Assembly (NCBI GenBank): GCA_947177405.1
Contig: CAMWUJ010000014.1
Coordinates: 1-50,615 of the forward strand
Reading direction: 5' to 3'
DNA from: an uncultured Porphyromonadaceae bacterium
GTDB lineage: Bacteria > Bacteroidota > Bacteroidia > Bacteroidales > Muribaculaceae
Length of the DNA: 50,615 nucleotides
The notes beneath the pieces are model-generated. The model saw nothing but the letters and a program-made list of their open reading frames with translations, did no database searches and was not told the DNA's origin. Shown here piece after piece: positions 25,710 through 34,467 of the stretch (its first letter is position 1; the number at the start of each line of letters is the position of its first letter). The position numbers and the translations under genes are program-made.

Positions 25710-26294
25710 TTAAAGCCCGATAAGACGCATGAATTCCTGACGAAGAGCACCATCCGCAGCAAAATCGCCACAGTAGTCAAAGGTAACAGTGGAGGAATCC
25801 TGCTTCTCCACACCTCTCATCTTCATACACAGATGCTCCCCTTCGCATGCCACAATCACACCCTTATTAGGTAGCGCTTCTTGTAAGAGAAGACATACCT
25901 GACTGGTGAGACGTTCCTGAACCTGAAGTCGTCTGGCGAAATTATCCACTATTCGAGCTAATTTCGACAACCCGATTATTTTACCATCAGGAATATACCC
26001 AATAGATATTTTACCGAAGAAAGGAAGGATATGATGCTCGCAGGTGCTGTAGAATTCAATGTCCTTCACAATCACCATTTGAGAACCGTCATGCTCAAAT
26101 ACCGCCTGACGAGCCACGGCCAAAGGATCTGAATGATAACCCGATGTAATGTCGAGAAGAGCCTTGGCCGCTCTCTGCGGAGTCTTTTTCAATCCCTCGC
26201 GATCGGGATCTTCCCCAATGAGCCGAAGAATAGCCTCATAATGCGAAGCTATCTCCTCCACAAGCTTCTCGTCATGTTTGATCTTACTTCCCAT
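25710..26294 (-). CDS. folE: GTP cyclohydrolase I
   Basis: A 194-residue enzyme that makes dihydroneopterin triphosphate from GTP, the entry to folate. The zinc ligands are C85 and H88 ([10 protein letters not shown]) and C156 (EHLCMKMRG). The QERLTSQ motif (about 126-132) and [11 protein letters not shown] are intact. Length is slightly short, as is usual in Bacteroidetes. It is the last gene of the tpiA-SPOR-folE set and starts 22 bp after the SPOR gene. Confidence 0.97.
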   Translation of the reverse strand: MGSKIKHDEKLVEEIASHYEAILRLIGEDPDREGLKKTPQRAAKALLDITSGYHSDPLAVARQAVFEHDGSQMVIVKDIEFYSTCEHHILPFFGKISIGYIPDGKIIGLSKLARIVDNFARRLQVQERLTSQVCLLLQEALPNKGVIVACEGEHLCMKMRGVEKQDSSTVTFDYCGDFAADGALRQEFMRLIGL

Positions 26295-26316
26295 TATGTA
26301 GAATATTTGTCAGTTT

Positions 26317-26856
26317 TTATCTCACTATGATTACCTCACTATTCACAATCCTCATCTCACCGGCAAAAGATGGGAATGCACGCTTAAGTTCTGCCAAAGC
26401 CTTGCTCGCCTCTTCCTTTGTTTGGAAATTGCCAACACGACAATACCAGTTGGGGGCGCTGGAGAAGGTGTAAACTTGTCCTCTGTACTGAGGCATTTTA
26501 GCAGAAATCGCATTCGCCCGAGTCTTTACCCGTGCCTCAAGCGTATTCTGGTTACGTCCATCTGCAAAAACCTGCACACGGAATCCCTTGATCTTATTCA
26601 GGCCCTTCTGCAGAGTGGAAACCTTTTTTTTCTCCACTTTCTGTTTCGGGCCAGTTGACTGAGGCACATAAAGAAGCATATTGAGGATATCTTCAGGAAT
26701 ATCAATATCAACATTCCCTTCTGAATCTATCTCAATCTGATCAATGGCATTATAAGTAGGCGCAACAGGCTCGGAAGCCGATTGAGCCGCAGACATGGGA
26801 GGGAATCCCAATGCTGCGGCCAATATACCGTATATGAAGAATGTTTTTATTCTCAA
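26317..26856 (-). CDS. Secreted SPOR-domain protein
   Basis: A 179-residue protein when started at the TTG at 26856, which gives a clean signal peptide (MRIKTFFIYGILAAALG...SAAQS). A longer reading would extend back through tpiA. There is no ATG before the signal. The C-terminal 75 residues (GFRVQVFADGRNQNTLEARVKTRANAIS...YCRVGNFQTKEEASKALAELKRAFP) are a SPOR domain, which binds denuded glycan strands of septal peptidoglycan. The middle holds a Pro/Ile-rich linker. It lies 19 bp behind tpiA. Confidence 0.85.
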   Translation of the reverse strand: MRIKTFFIYGILAAALGFPPMSAAQSASEPVAPTYNAIDQIEIDSEGNVDIDIPEDILNMLLYVPQSTGPKQKVEKKKVSTLQKGLNKIKGFRVQVFADGRNQNTLEARVKTRANAISAKMPQYRGQVYTFSSAPNWYCRVGNFQTKEEASKALAELKRAFPSFAGEMRIVNSEVIIVR

Positions 26857-26875
26857 GGTAAACAAATCTTGATGA

Positions 26876-27631
26876 TTAATTAAAAGCCTCGATGATGCCG
26901 AGGAATGAATCAGCCTGAAGAGCTGCTCCACCGATAAGACCACCGTCAACATCGGGTTTTGCAAAAAGCTCCTTAGCATTAGAAGGCTTGCAGCTACCAC
27001 CATAAAGAATGCTGGTGTTTTCAGCTACCTCTTTGCCATATTTATCCTCAATCACCTTACGGATATGAGCGTGCATATCCTGAGCCTGCTCTGCAGTAGC
27101 GGTTTTGCCTGTACCGATAGCCCATACCGGCTCATAAGCAATCACGATCTTACCGAAGTCTTCGGGTGACAGTTCAAACAAGGCCTCTACCTGACCTTTC
27201 ACAACATCATTGTAGCTTCCGTTCTCACGCTCCTCAAGCACCTCGCCTACACAAAAGATAGGTTTGAGATCATTAGCAAGTGCGAGTTTGGTCTTGGCAA
27301 GAAGCTGTTCGTTATTCTCACCGAAATACTGGCGACGTTCGCTATGACCCAGAATTACATATTCTGCGCCTGTAGATTTAACCATAGAAGCACTTACCTC
27401 ACCTGTGTAGGCACCCTTTTCGTGCTCAGAGCAGTTTTCAGCACCAAGTTTAACAAGGTCGTTCTCAAGCACAGCGTTCACACTTGTAAGGTGTGTGAAA
27501 GGCACGCAAGTGATTACCTCACAATTTACGTTCTTTCCCTTAAGAAGGGTATTGATTTCATTTGCAAGTTCCACACCCTCATCAAGAGTAGTGTTCATTT
27601 TCCAGTTACCGGCTACGATATTTTTTCTCAT
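26876..27631 (-). CDS. tpiA: Triosephosphate isomerase
   Basis: A 251-residue glycolytic enzyme that interconverts dihydroxyacetone phosphate and glyceraldehyde 3-phosphate. The catalytic residues are K11 (GNWKMN), H96 (ILGHSERR) and E167 ([12 protein letters not shown]), and the phosphate-binding ILYGGS is present. Length is normal. It heads the tpiA-SPOR-folE set and has a well-formed promoter at 27714-27745, with an inverted repeat in its leader. Confidence 0.98.
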   Translation of the reverse strand: MRKNIVAGNWKMNTTLDEGVELANEINTLLKGKNVNCEVITCVPFTHLTSVNAVLENDLVKLGAENCSEHEKGAYTGEVSASMVKSTGAEYVILGHSERRQYFGENNEQLLAKTKLALANDLKPIFCVGEVLEERENGSYNDVVKGQVEALFELSPEDFGKIVIAYEPVWAIGTGKTATAEQAQDMHAHIRKVIEDKYGKEVAENTSILYGGSCKPSNAKELFAKPDVDGGLIGGAALQADSFLGIIEAFN

Positions 27632-27671
27632 CTTTTATAATGAATTATTGTCAAATTTCGGTTTTATTTTT

Positions 27672-27703
27672 CCGGATATGCCTAAAAAATCTCAAATATC
27701 CGG
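27672..27703. repeat. Inverted repeat in the tpiA leader
   Basis: CCGGATAT (27672-27679) and ATATCCGG (27696-27703) form an exact 8-bp inverted repeat with a 16-base spacer. It lies immediately downstream of the predicted tpiA transcription start, in the position of an operator or leader hairpin. Confidence 0.6.
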
Positions 27704-27713
27704 TTTATTAGCG

Positions 27714-27745
27714 CAAAGTTAACCCATTTATTTTGTCTGAGCAAA
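27714..27745 (-). promoter_or_regulatory. tpiA promoter (-33 TTTG, -7 TAACTTTG)
   Basis: Minus-strand TTTG (27745-27742) and TAACTTTG (27721-27714) are 20 bp apart, a full consensus match. The predicted leader is about 75 nt. Confidence 0.75.
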
Positions 27746-27925
27746 TATTTCCCGAATATTTTCTTTAATACTCCTTGTCTCTCAATTAAATTATTTTTCC
27801 CTTATCCCTTACGACTAAAAAATCATTTTGTGTATCCTATAAAATATATAGTCTGATAATATTCTTAAATTAGATTAGGTATCAATTATTTAGCAGGATA
27901 ATTATTTAAACTGGCCTTAAAGTAA

Positions 27926-27956
27926 TTGGATTTTTCCACTTTTATCACTAAATTTA
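27926..27956 (+). promoter_or_regulatory. Probable uvrB promoter (TTG, TAAATTTA)
   Basis: TTG at 27926-27928 and TAAATTTA at 27949-27956 are 20 bp apart; the last base of the -7 element deviates from consensus. The leader would be only about 14 nt. Confidence 0.5.
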
Positions 27957-27976
27957 CAACCTTAAAATACAACTAT

Positions 27977-30094
27977 ATGGATTTTCAACTCACCTCTGAC
28001 TATATCCCGACCGGCGATCAGCCGGAGGCTATAAAAGAACTATCAGAAGGCGTGGAAGAAGGTCTGAAACATCAGACACTTCTTGGCGTGACAGGTTCGG
28101 GAAAGACTTTCACCATGGCTAATGTGATTCAGCAAGTGAAACGTCCTACCCTTATTCTATCACATAACAAGACTCTGGCCGCACAGCTTTATTCGGAATT
28201 CAAAAGCTTCTTTCCGGAGAATTCCGTCCAATACTTTGTAAGCTATTATGACTATTATCAACCTGAAGCCTATATCCCCTCCTCAGATAAATATATCGAG
28301 AAAGATCTTATGATCAATGAGCAGATTGAGAAACTGAGGCTATCCACAGTGGCTGCTCTCCTTTCCGGACGCCGTGATGTGGTGGTGGTGTCGAGTGTGA
28401 GTTGTATCTACGGTATGGGAAATCCGGAAGATTTCACTCAGACAGTGGTGAATATAAAAGTCGGTGACAGGATATCGCGCAATGCTTTCTTACGCAAATT
28501 AGTGGATTCTCTTTACAGCCGCACGGAAATTGATCTTAATCATGGACAATTCCGTGTGAAGGGAGATACAGTAGATATTATGCTCTCTTTTGAGGATATT
28601 CAGCTACGAGTCACCTTCTGGGGAGACGAAATTGAGAAGATCGAGACAGTCGATCCCCTTTCGGGAGGGGTTCTGACTCGCCTCGATGGTTTCAACATTT
28701 ATCCTGCGAATATATTTGTCACTTCAAAGGAGAGAACAGCCTCGGCAGTGAATAATATCGCTGTGGATCTCGGCACACAATGCGACTTCTTCATCCGCGA
28801 GGGGAAACTTCTGGAAGCGGAACGCTTGCGTGAAAGGGTGACCTATGACCTTGAGATGATCAAGGAATTAGGACATTGCAGCGGCATTGAGAATTATTCC
28901 AGATATTTCGATGGTCGAGAGCCGGGTATGCGACCATTTTGTCTTCTCGATTATTTTCCTAAAGATTATCTCACTATAATAGATGAGAGCCACGTGACTT
29001 TGCCCCAGATACGAGGCATGAACGGAGGAGACCTTTCAAGAAAAATGAACCTTGTGGAATATGGATTCCGTCTTCCGGCAGCCATTGATAACCGTCCTCT
29101 TAAATTTGATGAGTTTGAAAGGCTCACCAATCAGGTGATTTATGTGAGCGCTACCCCCGGTGATTATGAACTCCAACAGACAGAGGGAATTTTTACCGAA
29201 CAAGTGATTCGTCCCACTGGTCTGCTGGATCCTGAAATAGAGATCCGACCGACAATGAATCAAATAGACGACCTTATGGAGCAGATCCGCGAACGAATCG
29301 ACCGCGATGAACGAGTGCTTGTCACAACCCTTACCAAACGCATGGCTGAGGAGCTTGACGCTCATCTGCGCAAATGGGGTGTGAGCAGTGCATATATTCA
29401 TAGCGACGTAGATACTCTTGAAAGAATCAGGATTCTTGAGGATCTACGACAAGGAGTTTACGACGTTCTAATAGGAGTGAATCTTCTAAGAGAGGGTCTT
29501 GATCTTCCACAAGTGAGCCTTGTGGCTATTCTTGACGCCGACAAAGAGGGATTCTTGCGTAATCATCGTTCGCTTACCCAGACTGCCGGTAGAGCGGCAC
29601 GTAATGTGAACGGGAAAGTGATAATGTATGCCGACAAGATCACCGACAGCATGCAAAAGACTATTGACGAAACAGAAAGGCGACGTGCAAAACAAATACA
29701 ATATAATAAGGAGCATGGTATTTCACCCACTCCTATTGTAAAGAAATCTTCAGGAAGAGAACTTCTTGAGATTTATGGAGAGGATGCGATCGATCGTCCT
29801 GAAGGTATGCAACCACCCGTAAAAAAAGCTCGCGACCTGAAGAAAGATCAAAAACAGAAACCGACTACCAAGACATCTACACCACGCCCCTATATCGAGG
29901 AGGAGCATGTGGTGAGTATCGCTGCGGATCCTGTACTCGAGTATATGTCGGTTGATGAGCTTCAGCGACAGGCCAATAAGATTCAGAACGACATGATACG
30001 TGCTGCGAAAAATACAGATTTCATTGAGGCAGCCCGTCTTCGTGATGAATTGCTTAAGATTCAGGAAATCATTAATCAACCTCAAACAAATTAA
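27977..30094 (+). CDS. uvrB: Excinuclease ABC subunit B
   Basis: The helicase-like subunit that receives damage from UvrA and recruits UvrC. The ATG at 27977 (MDFQLTSDYIPTGDQPEAI) is the family start; the earlier TTG at 27926 lies in the promoter. Length is 705 residues. The Walker A is GVTGSGKT (about 37-44), the beta-hairpin region is YYDYYQPEAYIP, the Walker B is TIIDESHVT, motif VI is QTAGRAARN, and the C-terminal UVR domain (about 650-700, IRAAKNTDFIEAARLRDEL) binds UvrC. It is followed after six bases by the YgiQ gene. Confidence 0.98.
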   Translation: MDFQLTSDYIPTGDQPEAIKELSEGVEEGLKHQTLLGVTGSGKTFTMANVIQQVKRPTLILSHNKTLAAQLYSEFKSFFPENSVQYFVSYYDYYQPEAYIPSSDKYIEKDLMINEQIEKLRLSTVAALLSGRRDVVVVSSVSCIYGMGNPEDFTQTVVNIKVGDRISRNAFLRKLVDSLYSRTEIDLNHGQFRVKGDTVDIMLSFEDIQLRVTFWGDEIEKIETVDPLSGGVLTRLDGFNIYPANIFVTSKERTASAVNNIAVDLGTQCDFFIREGKLLEAERLRERVTYDLEMIKELGHCSGIENYSRYFDGREPGMRPFCLLDYFPKDYLTIIDESHVTLPQIRGMNGGDLSRKMNLVEYGFRLPAAIDNRPLKFDEFERLTNQVIYVSATPGDYELQQTEGIFTEQVIRPTGLLDPEIEIRPTMNQIDDLMEQIRERIDRDERVLVTTLTKRMAEELDAHLRKWGVSSAYIHSDVDTLERIRILEDLRQGVYDVLIGVNLLREGLDLPQVSLVAILDADKEGFLRNHRSLTQTAGRAARNVNGKVIMYADKITDSMQKTIDETERRRAKQIQYNKEHGISPTPIVKKSSGRELLEIYGEDAIDRPEGMQPPVKKARDLKKDQKQKPTTKTSTPRPYIEEEHVVSIAADPVLEYMSVDELQRQANKIQNDMIRAAKNTDFIEAARLRDELLKIQEIINQPQTN

Positions 30095-30100
30095 ACCTTC

Positions 30101-32110
30101 ATGAATAAAAAAGGCAAAAATAGTTTTGAGGAAAATAAAGAGATAAATAAGCTTTCCTACTCAAAACACTTTCCATATCCGGCAAAGTCTGAATTTCTTC
30201 CTACATCCAAGGATGAAATGGAAGCGCTTGGATGGGATCAAGCCGATGTGATTATCTTTTCAGGAGATGCATACGTGGATCATCCATCATTCGGAGCGGC
30301 AGTGATAGGCAGAACTCTCCAATCGATCGGGCTTAAGGTTGCAATTGTGCCCCAGCCTAACTGGAGAGATGACCTTCGGGATTTCAAAAAGCTGGGTAAA
30401 CCACGCCTCTTTTTCGGAGTATCGGCCGGAGCAATGGATTCGATGGTGAATCATTACACTGCAAATCGACGTCTGCGTCACGATGATGCCTACACACCCG
30501 GAGGACGCCACGGGATGAGACCTGATTATCCCACTATTGTATATTCGCAAATACTTAAGGATTTATATCCCGACGTGCCTGTTATCGCAGGGGGAATAGA
30601 AGCATCTTTGAGAAGAGTGGCCCACTATGACTATTGGCAAGACAGACTTCGACCTTCAATACTTCTGGATGCCCCTGCCGACATGATAGTGTATGGGATG
30701 GGAGAAAAGCCAATTAAGGAAATAGTGGAAAGATTGGAAAAGGGAACTGCTTTCAAAGATATCAAGGACGTACCCCAGACAGTAGTATTCAGCGACGATA
30801 AACCTTCGGAGAAAGATATTATCCTACATAGCTATGAGGAATGTCTGAAAAATAAAAAATTTCAGGCACTAAATTTCCGTCACGTAGAGGAGGAATCGAA
30901 TAAGTATCACGGCAAGACCATCTGGCAGGCTGCAGGTGGAAAAATGATCCGGATAAATCCTATGTATCCCCCTCTCTCCACTGAAGAAACCGATGCCTCC
31001 TTTGATCTGCCATATACCAGACTTCCTCATCCCCGCTATCGGGGAAAAACTATCCCGGCATACGACATGATTCGTCATTCAGTATGTTTGCATCGTGGTT
31101 GTTTCGGAGGCTGTGCCTTCTGTACAATCTCGGCACATCAAGGGAAATTCATCTCTTCAAGATCTAAGGAATCTATCACTAAAGAAGTGCATAAAGTAAC
31201 ACAAATGCACGATTTCAAGGGTTATATTTCTGATCTTGGAGGACCATCCGCCAATATGTATGCCATGGGAGGAAAGGATAAAGAGATTTGTAAAAAGTGC
31301 TCTCGACCCTCATGTCTTCATCCTCGCCCATGCCCTAACCTCAACAATGACCATTCTTCTTTACTTGAAATATACAATACAGTGGACCGGATACCTGAAG
31401 TAAAGAAGTCGTTTATTGGCAGTGGTGTAAGATACGACCTTGCCATGGCTCCAACTGGTGATGAAAAGACGGATAAAACCAATAAAAAATACCTAAGCGA
31501 ACTTATAAGCAAACATGTCAGCGGACGGTTAAAAGTAGCACCCGAGCATACTTCCGACCGTGTGCTCAATTGCATGAGAAAGCCTTCTTTCTCCCTATTC
31601 CATAAGTTCAAGAAAATTTTCGACCGTGAGAATGAAGAGAAAGGACTGCGCCAGCAGCTTATCCCCTATTTCATTTCTTCTCATCCGGATTGCCACGAAG
31701 AGGATATGGCGGAATTGGCTGCTGAAACCAAGAGATTGAACTTTCATCTTGAACAAGTACAAGACTTTACACCAACTCCGATGACTCTTGCAACGGAAAT
31801 CTATTATACCGGATATCATCCATATACCGGAGAGAAAATATTTACCGCAAAATCAGAAAAAGAGAAATTGGCTCAAAGGGAATTCTTTTTTTGGTATAAA
31901 CCTGAGAACAGGTCTTCTATCATGGCTAAGCTCAGGAAAATGGGACGTAAGGATCTTTTAGCAGCTCTTTATGACAATCCGCCCCGCAACAGAGGTCTGC
32001 TTCCCGGCAAAGAAAATCCAAAAGGTAAACGTCCGGATATGAAGAGGAAATCACGGGGGATAGCCAAATCTCCACAAACCCCCAAAAACCATAAATCTAA
32101 TTTCAAATAA
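30101..32110 (+). CDS. YgiQ-family radical SAM protein
   Basis: A 669-residue protein. The N-terminal region (about 30-300) is the YgiQ-type domain with FFGVSAGAMDSMVNHYTANRR. The radical SAM cluster motif CxxxCxxC is C334, C338, C341 in GCFGGCAFCTI. A second Cys group (CKKCSRPSCLHPRPC, about 395-410) could hold another metal site. The C terminus is basic and disordered. The reaction of this family is unknown. It lies six bases behind uvrB and 28 bp before the S9 peptidase, so the three are probably co-transcribed. Confidence 0.9.
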   Translation: MNKKGKNSFEENKEINKLSYSKHFPYPAKSEFLPTSKDEMEALGWDQADVIIFSGDAYVDHPSFGAAVIGRTLQSIGLKVAIVPQPNWRDDLRDFKKLGKPRLFFGVSAGAMDSMVNHYTANRRLRHDDAYTPGGRHGMRPDYPTIVYSQILKDLYPDVPVIAGGIEASLRRVAHYDYWQDRLRPSILLDAPADMIVYGMGEKPIKEIVERLEKGTAFKDIKDVPQTVVFSDDKPSEKDIILHSYEECLKNKKFQALNFRHVEEESNKYHGKTIWQAAGGKMIRINPMYPPLSTEETDASFDLPYTRLPHPRYRGKTIPAYDMIRHSVCLHRGCFGGCAFCTISAHQGKFISSRSKESITKEVHKVTQMHDFKGYISDLGGPSANMYAMGGKDKEICKKCSRPSCLHPRPCPNLNNDHSSLLEIYNTVDRIPEVKKSFIGSGVRYDLAMAPTGDEKTDKTNKKYLSELISKHVSGRLKVAPEHTSDRVLNCMRKPSFSLFHKFKKIFDRENEEKGLRQQLIPYFISSHPDCHEEDMAELAAETKRLNFHLEQVQDFTPTPMTLATEIYYTGYHPYTGEKIFTAKSEKEKLAQREFFFWYKPENRSSIMAKLRKMGRKDLLAALYDNPPRNRGLLPGKENPKGKRPDMKRKSRGIAKSPQTPKNHKSNFK

Positions 32111-32138
32111 AACACTTTAACCAAATTAATTTTACATT

Positions 32139-34280
32139 ATGAATAAAGCCAAAATCGCAATGAGCACACTGTTACTCCCGCTCTCGCTGGCCGGCTGCCA
32201 AAAAGACAAGGTTGCAGATACAGTGATCGAGCGCCCGGAAGTTGAAATTAACGATGGTATGCTCACGCCTGAAATTCTCGAGGCATTCGGAAGAATCGGT
32301 GAGGCCACACCTTCTCCCGACGGAAAGAAAATCATCTTTACTCTTACGTATGAGAGTATCGAGCTAAACAAAGGGAATGCTGAAATTTATTCTATGGATG
32401 CCGATGGAAAGAATATGACTCGTCTCACAAAGACAGCCGGTTCGGAATCCAATATCCGCTGGATCGAAGATGGAAAGAAAATAGCATTCCTTAGATATGA
32501 CAAAGATTCGGAAACAACCCAGCTCTTCGTGATGAACGCAGATGGATCGGGAGAGAATAAGGTTTCCGATGTCAAGACAGGTATCAATTGCTTCGAAATA
32601 TCGCCAGACGGTTCTAAAATTGTTTTCGCAAGCTCAATTGATGACTTTAACAAGAATGATGAGGATCTGTTCAAAGACCTTCCCAAAACTACAGGCCGTG
32701 TAGTAGATGATCTCGGCTACAAGCATTGGGATGAATGGATCACTAAAATACCCCATCCTTTCGTTGCAGATTTCAATGGATCAAAAGTGGAAAATGCAAT
32801 CGACATCATGGAAGGAGAACCATACGAGTGTCCCATGTTGCCTTTCGGGGGTGCCGAGTCATTTGCATGGAGTCCCGACAGCAAGACACTCATATACGTA
32901 TCTCGTAAACAAAAGGGTAAAGACATGGTTTTCTCAACCGACAGCAACCTTTACCTTTACACCCTTGCTGACAAATCCACCAAAAACCTGACCGAAGGAA
33001 TGCCCGGATATGATACAGACCCGGTATTCTCACCCGACGGAAAAACCATTGCATGGCTCTCTATGCCTACAGCAAAATATGAGAGCGATAAAAAGCGTCT
33101 TATGGTCATGAATGTGGATGGATCTGATAAACGCGATCTTACAGCCAACTGGGATTACTGGCCTGAAAACATAGCCTGGGCAAAGGATGGTAAAACCATC
33201 TGGTTCAACGGATATTATCAGGGAGTGTCTCCGGTATTCAAGATTGATGTCGCCTCCTCTGCCATCGATACTATCGCCATGGAGCAGGCTGACTTCGTGA
33301 ACGTGGCTCCTCTCAATGATAATTCTGCAATCGCCTTGAGACACTCCATGCGCACTCCAAACGAAATCACATTGGTGAAAAAAGGAAGTGTGGAGCAACT
33401 TACATCCGTCAACTCCGAACTTCTCGAAAAGCTGAAGATGGGAGAAGTGAAGAAGGTATTGGTTCCCACCACCGACGGTAAGGAAATGACATGTTGGGAG
33501 ATTCTTCCCCCTGACTTCGATCCCAATAAGAAATATCCCGCTATCCTTTATTGTCAGGGAGGCCCGCAACAGGCAGTGAGCCAGTTCTGGAGCTATCGTT
33601 GGAACTTCATGATAATGGCAGCTAACGGATATATTGTCATCGCTCCCAATCGCCGCGGACTTCCCGGTTTCGGTGAAGAATGGAATCGTCAGATCTCAGG
33701 CGATTATGGTGGTCAGAACATGAAAGACTATTTCTCCGCAACCGATTATATCAAGAGCCGCCCGTATGTTGATGAGAACCGTGTAGGTGCCATTGGCGCA
33801 AGCTATGGTGGTTTTTCGGCTTATTGGCTCGCCGGTCATAACGACGGCCGCTTTGCTGCGATTGTCGCACATGCCGGTATCTTCAATATCGAAGCGCAGT
33901 ATCTCGAGACTGAGGAGATGTGGTTTGCTGACTTTGATCTTGGTGGTCCTTTCTGGGATAAGAATAATGCTGTGGCTCAGAACACCTATGCCAACTCACC
34001 CCATAGATTCGTGAACAACTGGCAGTGTCCGATGCTCATCACCGTCGGAGAGCTGGACTACCGTATTCTTGCTTCTCAAGGAATGCAAGCTTTCAATGCA
34101 GCAAAGATGCATGGGCTGGAAGCCGAGATGTTGGTATTCCCCGATGAAAACCATTGGGTGCTTAAGCCTCAGAACGCAATTCTATGGCAGAGAGTATTCT
34201 TCAGATTCCTCGATAAATATCTGAAGAATCCTTCTCAGGAAGCTCCGGCCGAAACTCCCAAGACTGACTCAACCAAATAA
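32139..34280 (+). CDS. S9-family prolyl oligopeptidase lipoprotein (dipeptidyl aminopeptidase-like)
   Basis: A 713-residue protein with a lipoprotein signal ending LSLAGC (Cys at about 20), so it is anchored in the cell envelope. A seven-bladed beta-propeller of TolB/WD40-like repeats (ATPSPDGKKI, FEISPDGSKI, FAWSPDSKT, PVFSPDGKTI) covers about 40-420. The C-terminal alpha/beta hydrolase has the nucleophile S555 (GASYGGFSA), an Asp in GELDYRI and a His in PDENHWV. It cleaves dipeptides or acylaminoacyl groups from peptides, probably supporting peptide use. It is the last gene of the uvrB run and is followed by a hairpin. Confidence 0.93.
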   Translation: MNKAKIAMSTLLLPLSLAGCQKDKVADTVIERPEVEINDGMLTPEILEAFGRIGEATPSPDGKKIIFTLTYESIELNKGNAEIYSMDADGKNMTRLTKTAGSESNIRWIEDGKKIAFLRYDKDSETTQLFVMNADGSGENKVSDVKTGINCFEISPDGSKIVFASSIDDFNKNDEDLFKDLPKTTGRVVDDLGYKHWDEWITKIPHPFVADFNGSKVENAIDIMEGEPYECPMLPFGGAESFAWSPDSKTLIYVSRKQKGKDMVFSTDSNLYLYTLADKSTKNLTEGMPGYDTDPVFSPDGKTIAWLSMPTAKYESDKKRLMVMNVDGSDKRDLTANWDYWPENIAWAKDGKTIWFNGYYQGVSPVFKIDVASSAIDTIAMEQADFVNVAPLNDNSAIALRHSMRTPNEITLVKKGSVEQLTSVNSELLEKLKMGEVKKVLVPTTDGKEMTCWEILPPDFDPNKKYPAILYCQGGPQQAVSQFWSYRWNFMIMAANGYIVIAPNRRGLPGFGEEWNRQISGDYGGQNMKDYFSATDYIKSRPYVDENRVGAIGASYGGFSAYWLAGHNDGRFAAIVAHAGIFNIEAQYLETEEMWFADFDLGGPFWDKNNAVAQNTYANSPHRFVNNWQCPMLITVGELDYRILASQGMQAFNAAKMHGLEAEMLVFPDENHWVLKPQNAILWQRVFFRFLDKYLKNPSQEAPAETPKTDSTK

Positions 34281-34301
34281 AAATCATAAACCTTCACTTT
34301 C

Positions 34302-34327
34302 AAAGGCTCCTCTTTTTAGGAGCCTTT
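34302..34327 (+). terminator. Hairpin terminator after the S9 peptidase
   Basis: AAAGGCTCCT and AGGAGCCTTT form a perfect 10-bp stem with a T-rich six-base loop. Only a short T-containing tail (GTTATGTT) follows. Confidence 0.65.
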
Positions 34328-34426
34328 GTTATGTTAAAATCTTCTTTTTTCTGTAAATTTTGGCATAAGAGAGCCTAATGGCTTGGAAGAAGTTGATGCA
34401 GAATTCTAACATATTTGATTTTTTAC

Positions 34427-34434
34427 TAATTTTG
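34427..34434 (+). promoter_or_regulatory. Probable -7 element of the Ca2+ ATPase promoter
   Basis: TAATTTTG fits the consensus and sits 33 bp before the ATG. The -33 position (34404-34406) reads TTC, so the promoter is weak or regulated. Confidence 0.45.
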
Positions 34435-34467
34435 TAGAAAAATAACACATTCATTTAAACTAAAAAT

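Larger units (their letters stand above)
27632..27976. other. 345-bp gene-free divergent regulatory region between tpiA and uvrB
   Basis: No ORF is convincing. The region holds the tpiA promoter and leader repeat on the left and a near-consensus uvrB promoter on the right. The middle (about 27750-27900) is very AT-rich, with no structure I can name. Confidence 0.7.

Noticed and set aside
33030..33569. 179-codon ORF antisense to the S9 peptidase
   Set aside because: It lies fully within the propeller-encoding region of a clear gene and resembles no family.
34411..34417. Alternative promoter using ATATTTG upstream of the Ca2+ ATPase
   Set aside because: The first base of the -7 element is wrong and no -33 TTG is at the right distance; TAATTTTG at 34427 is better.
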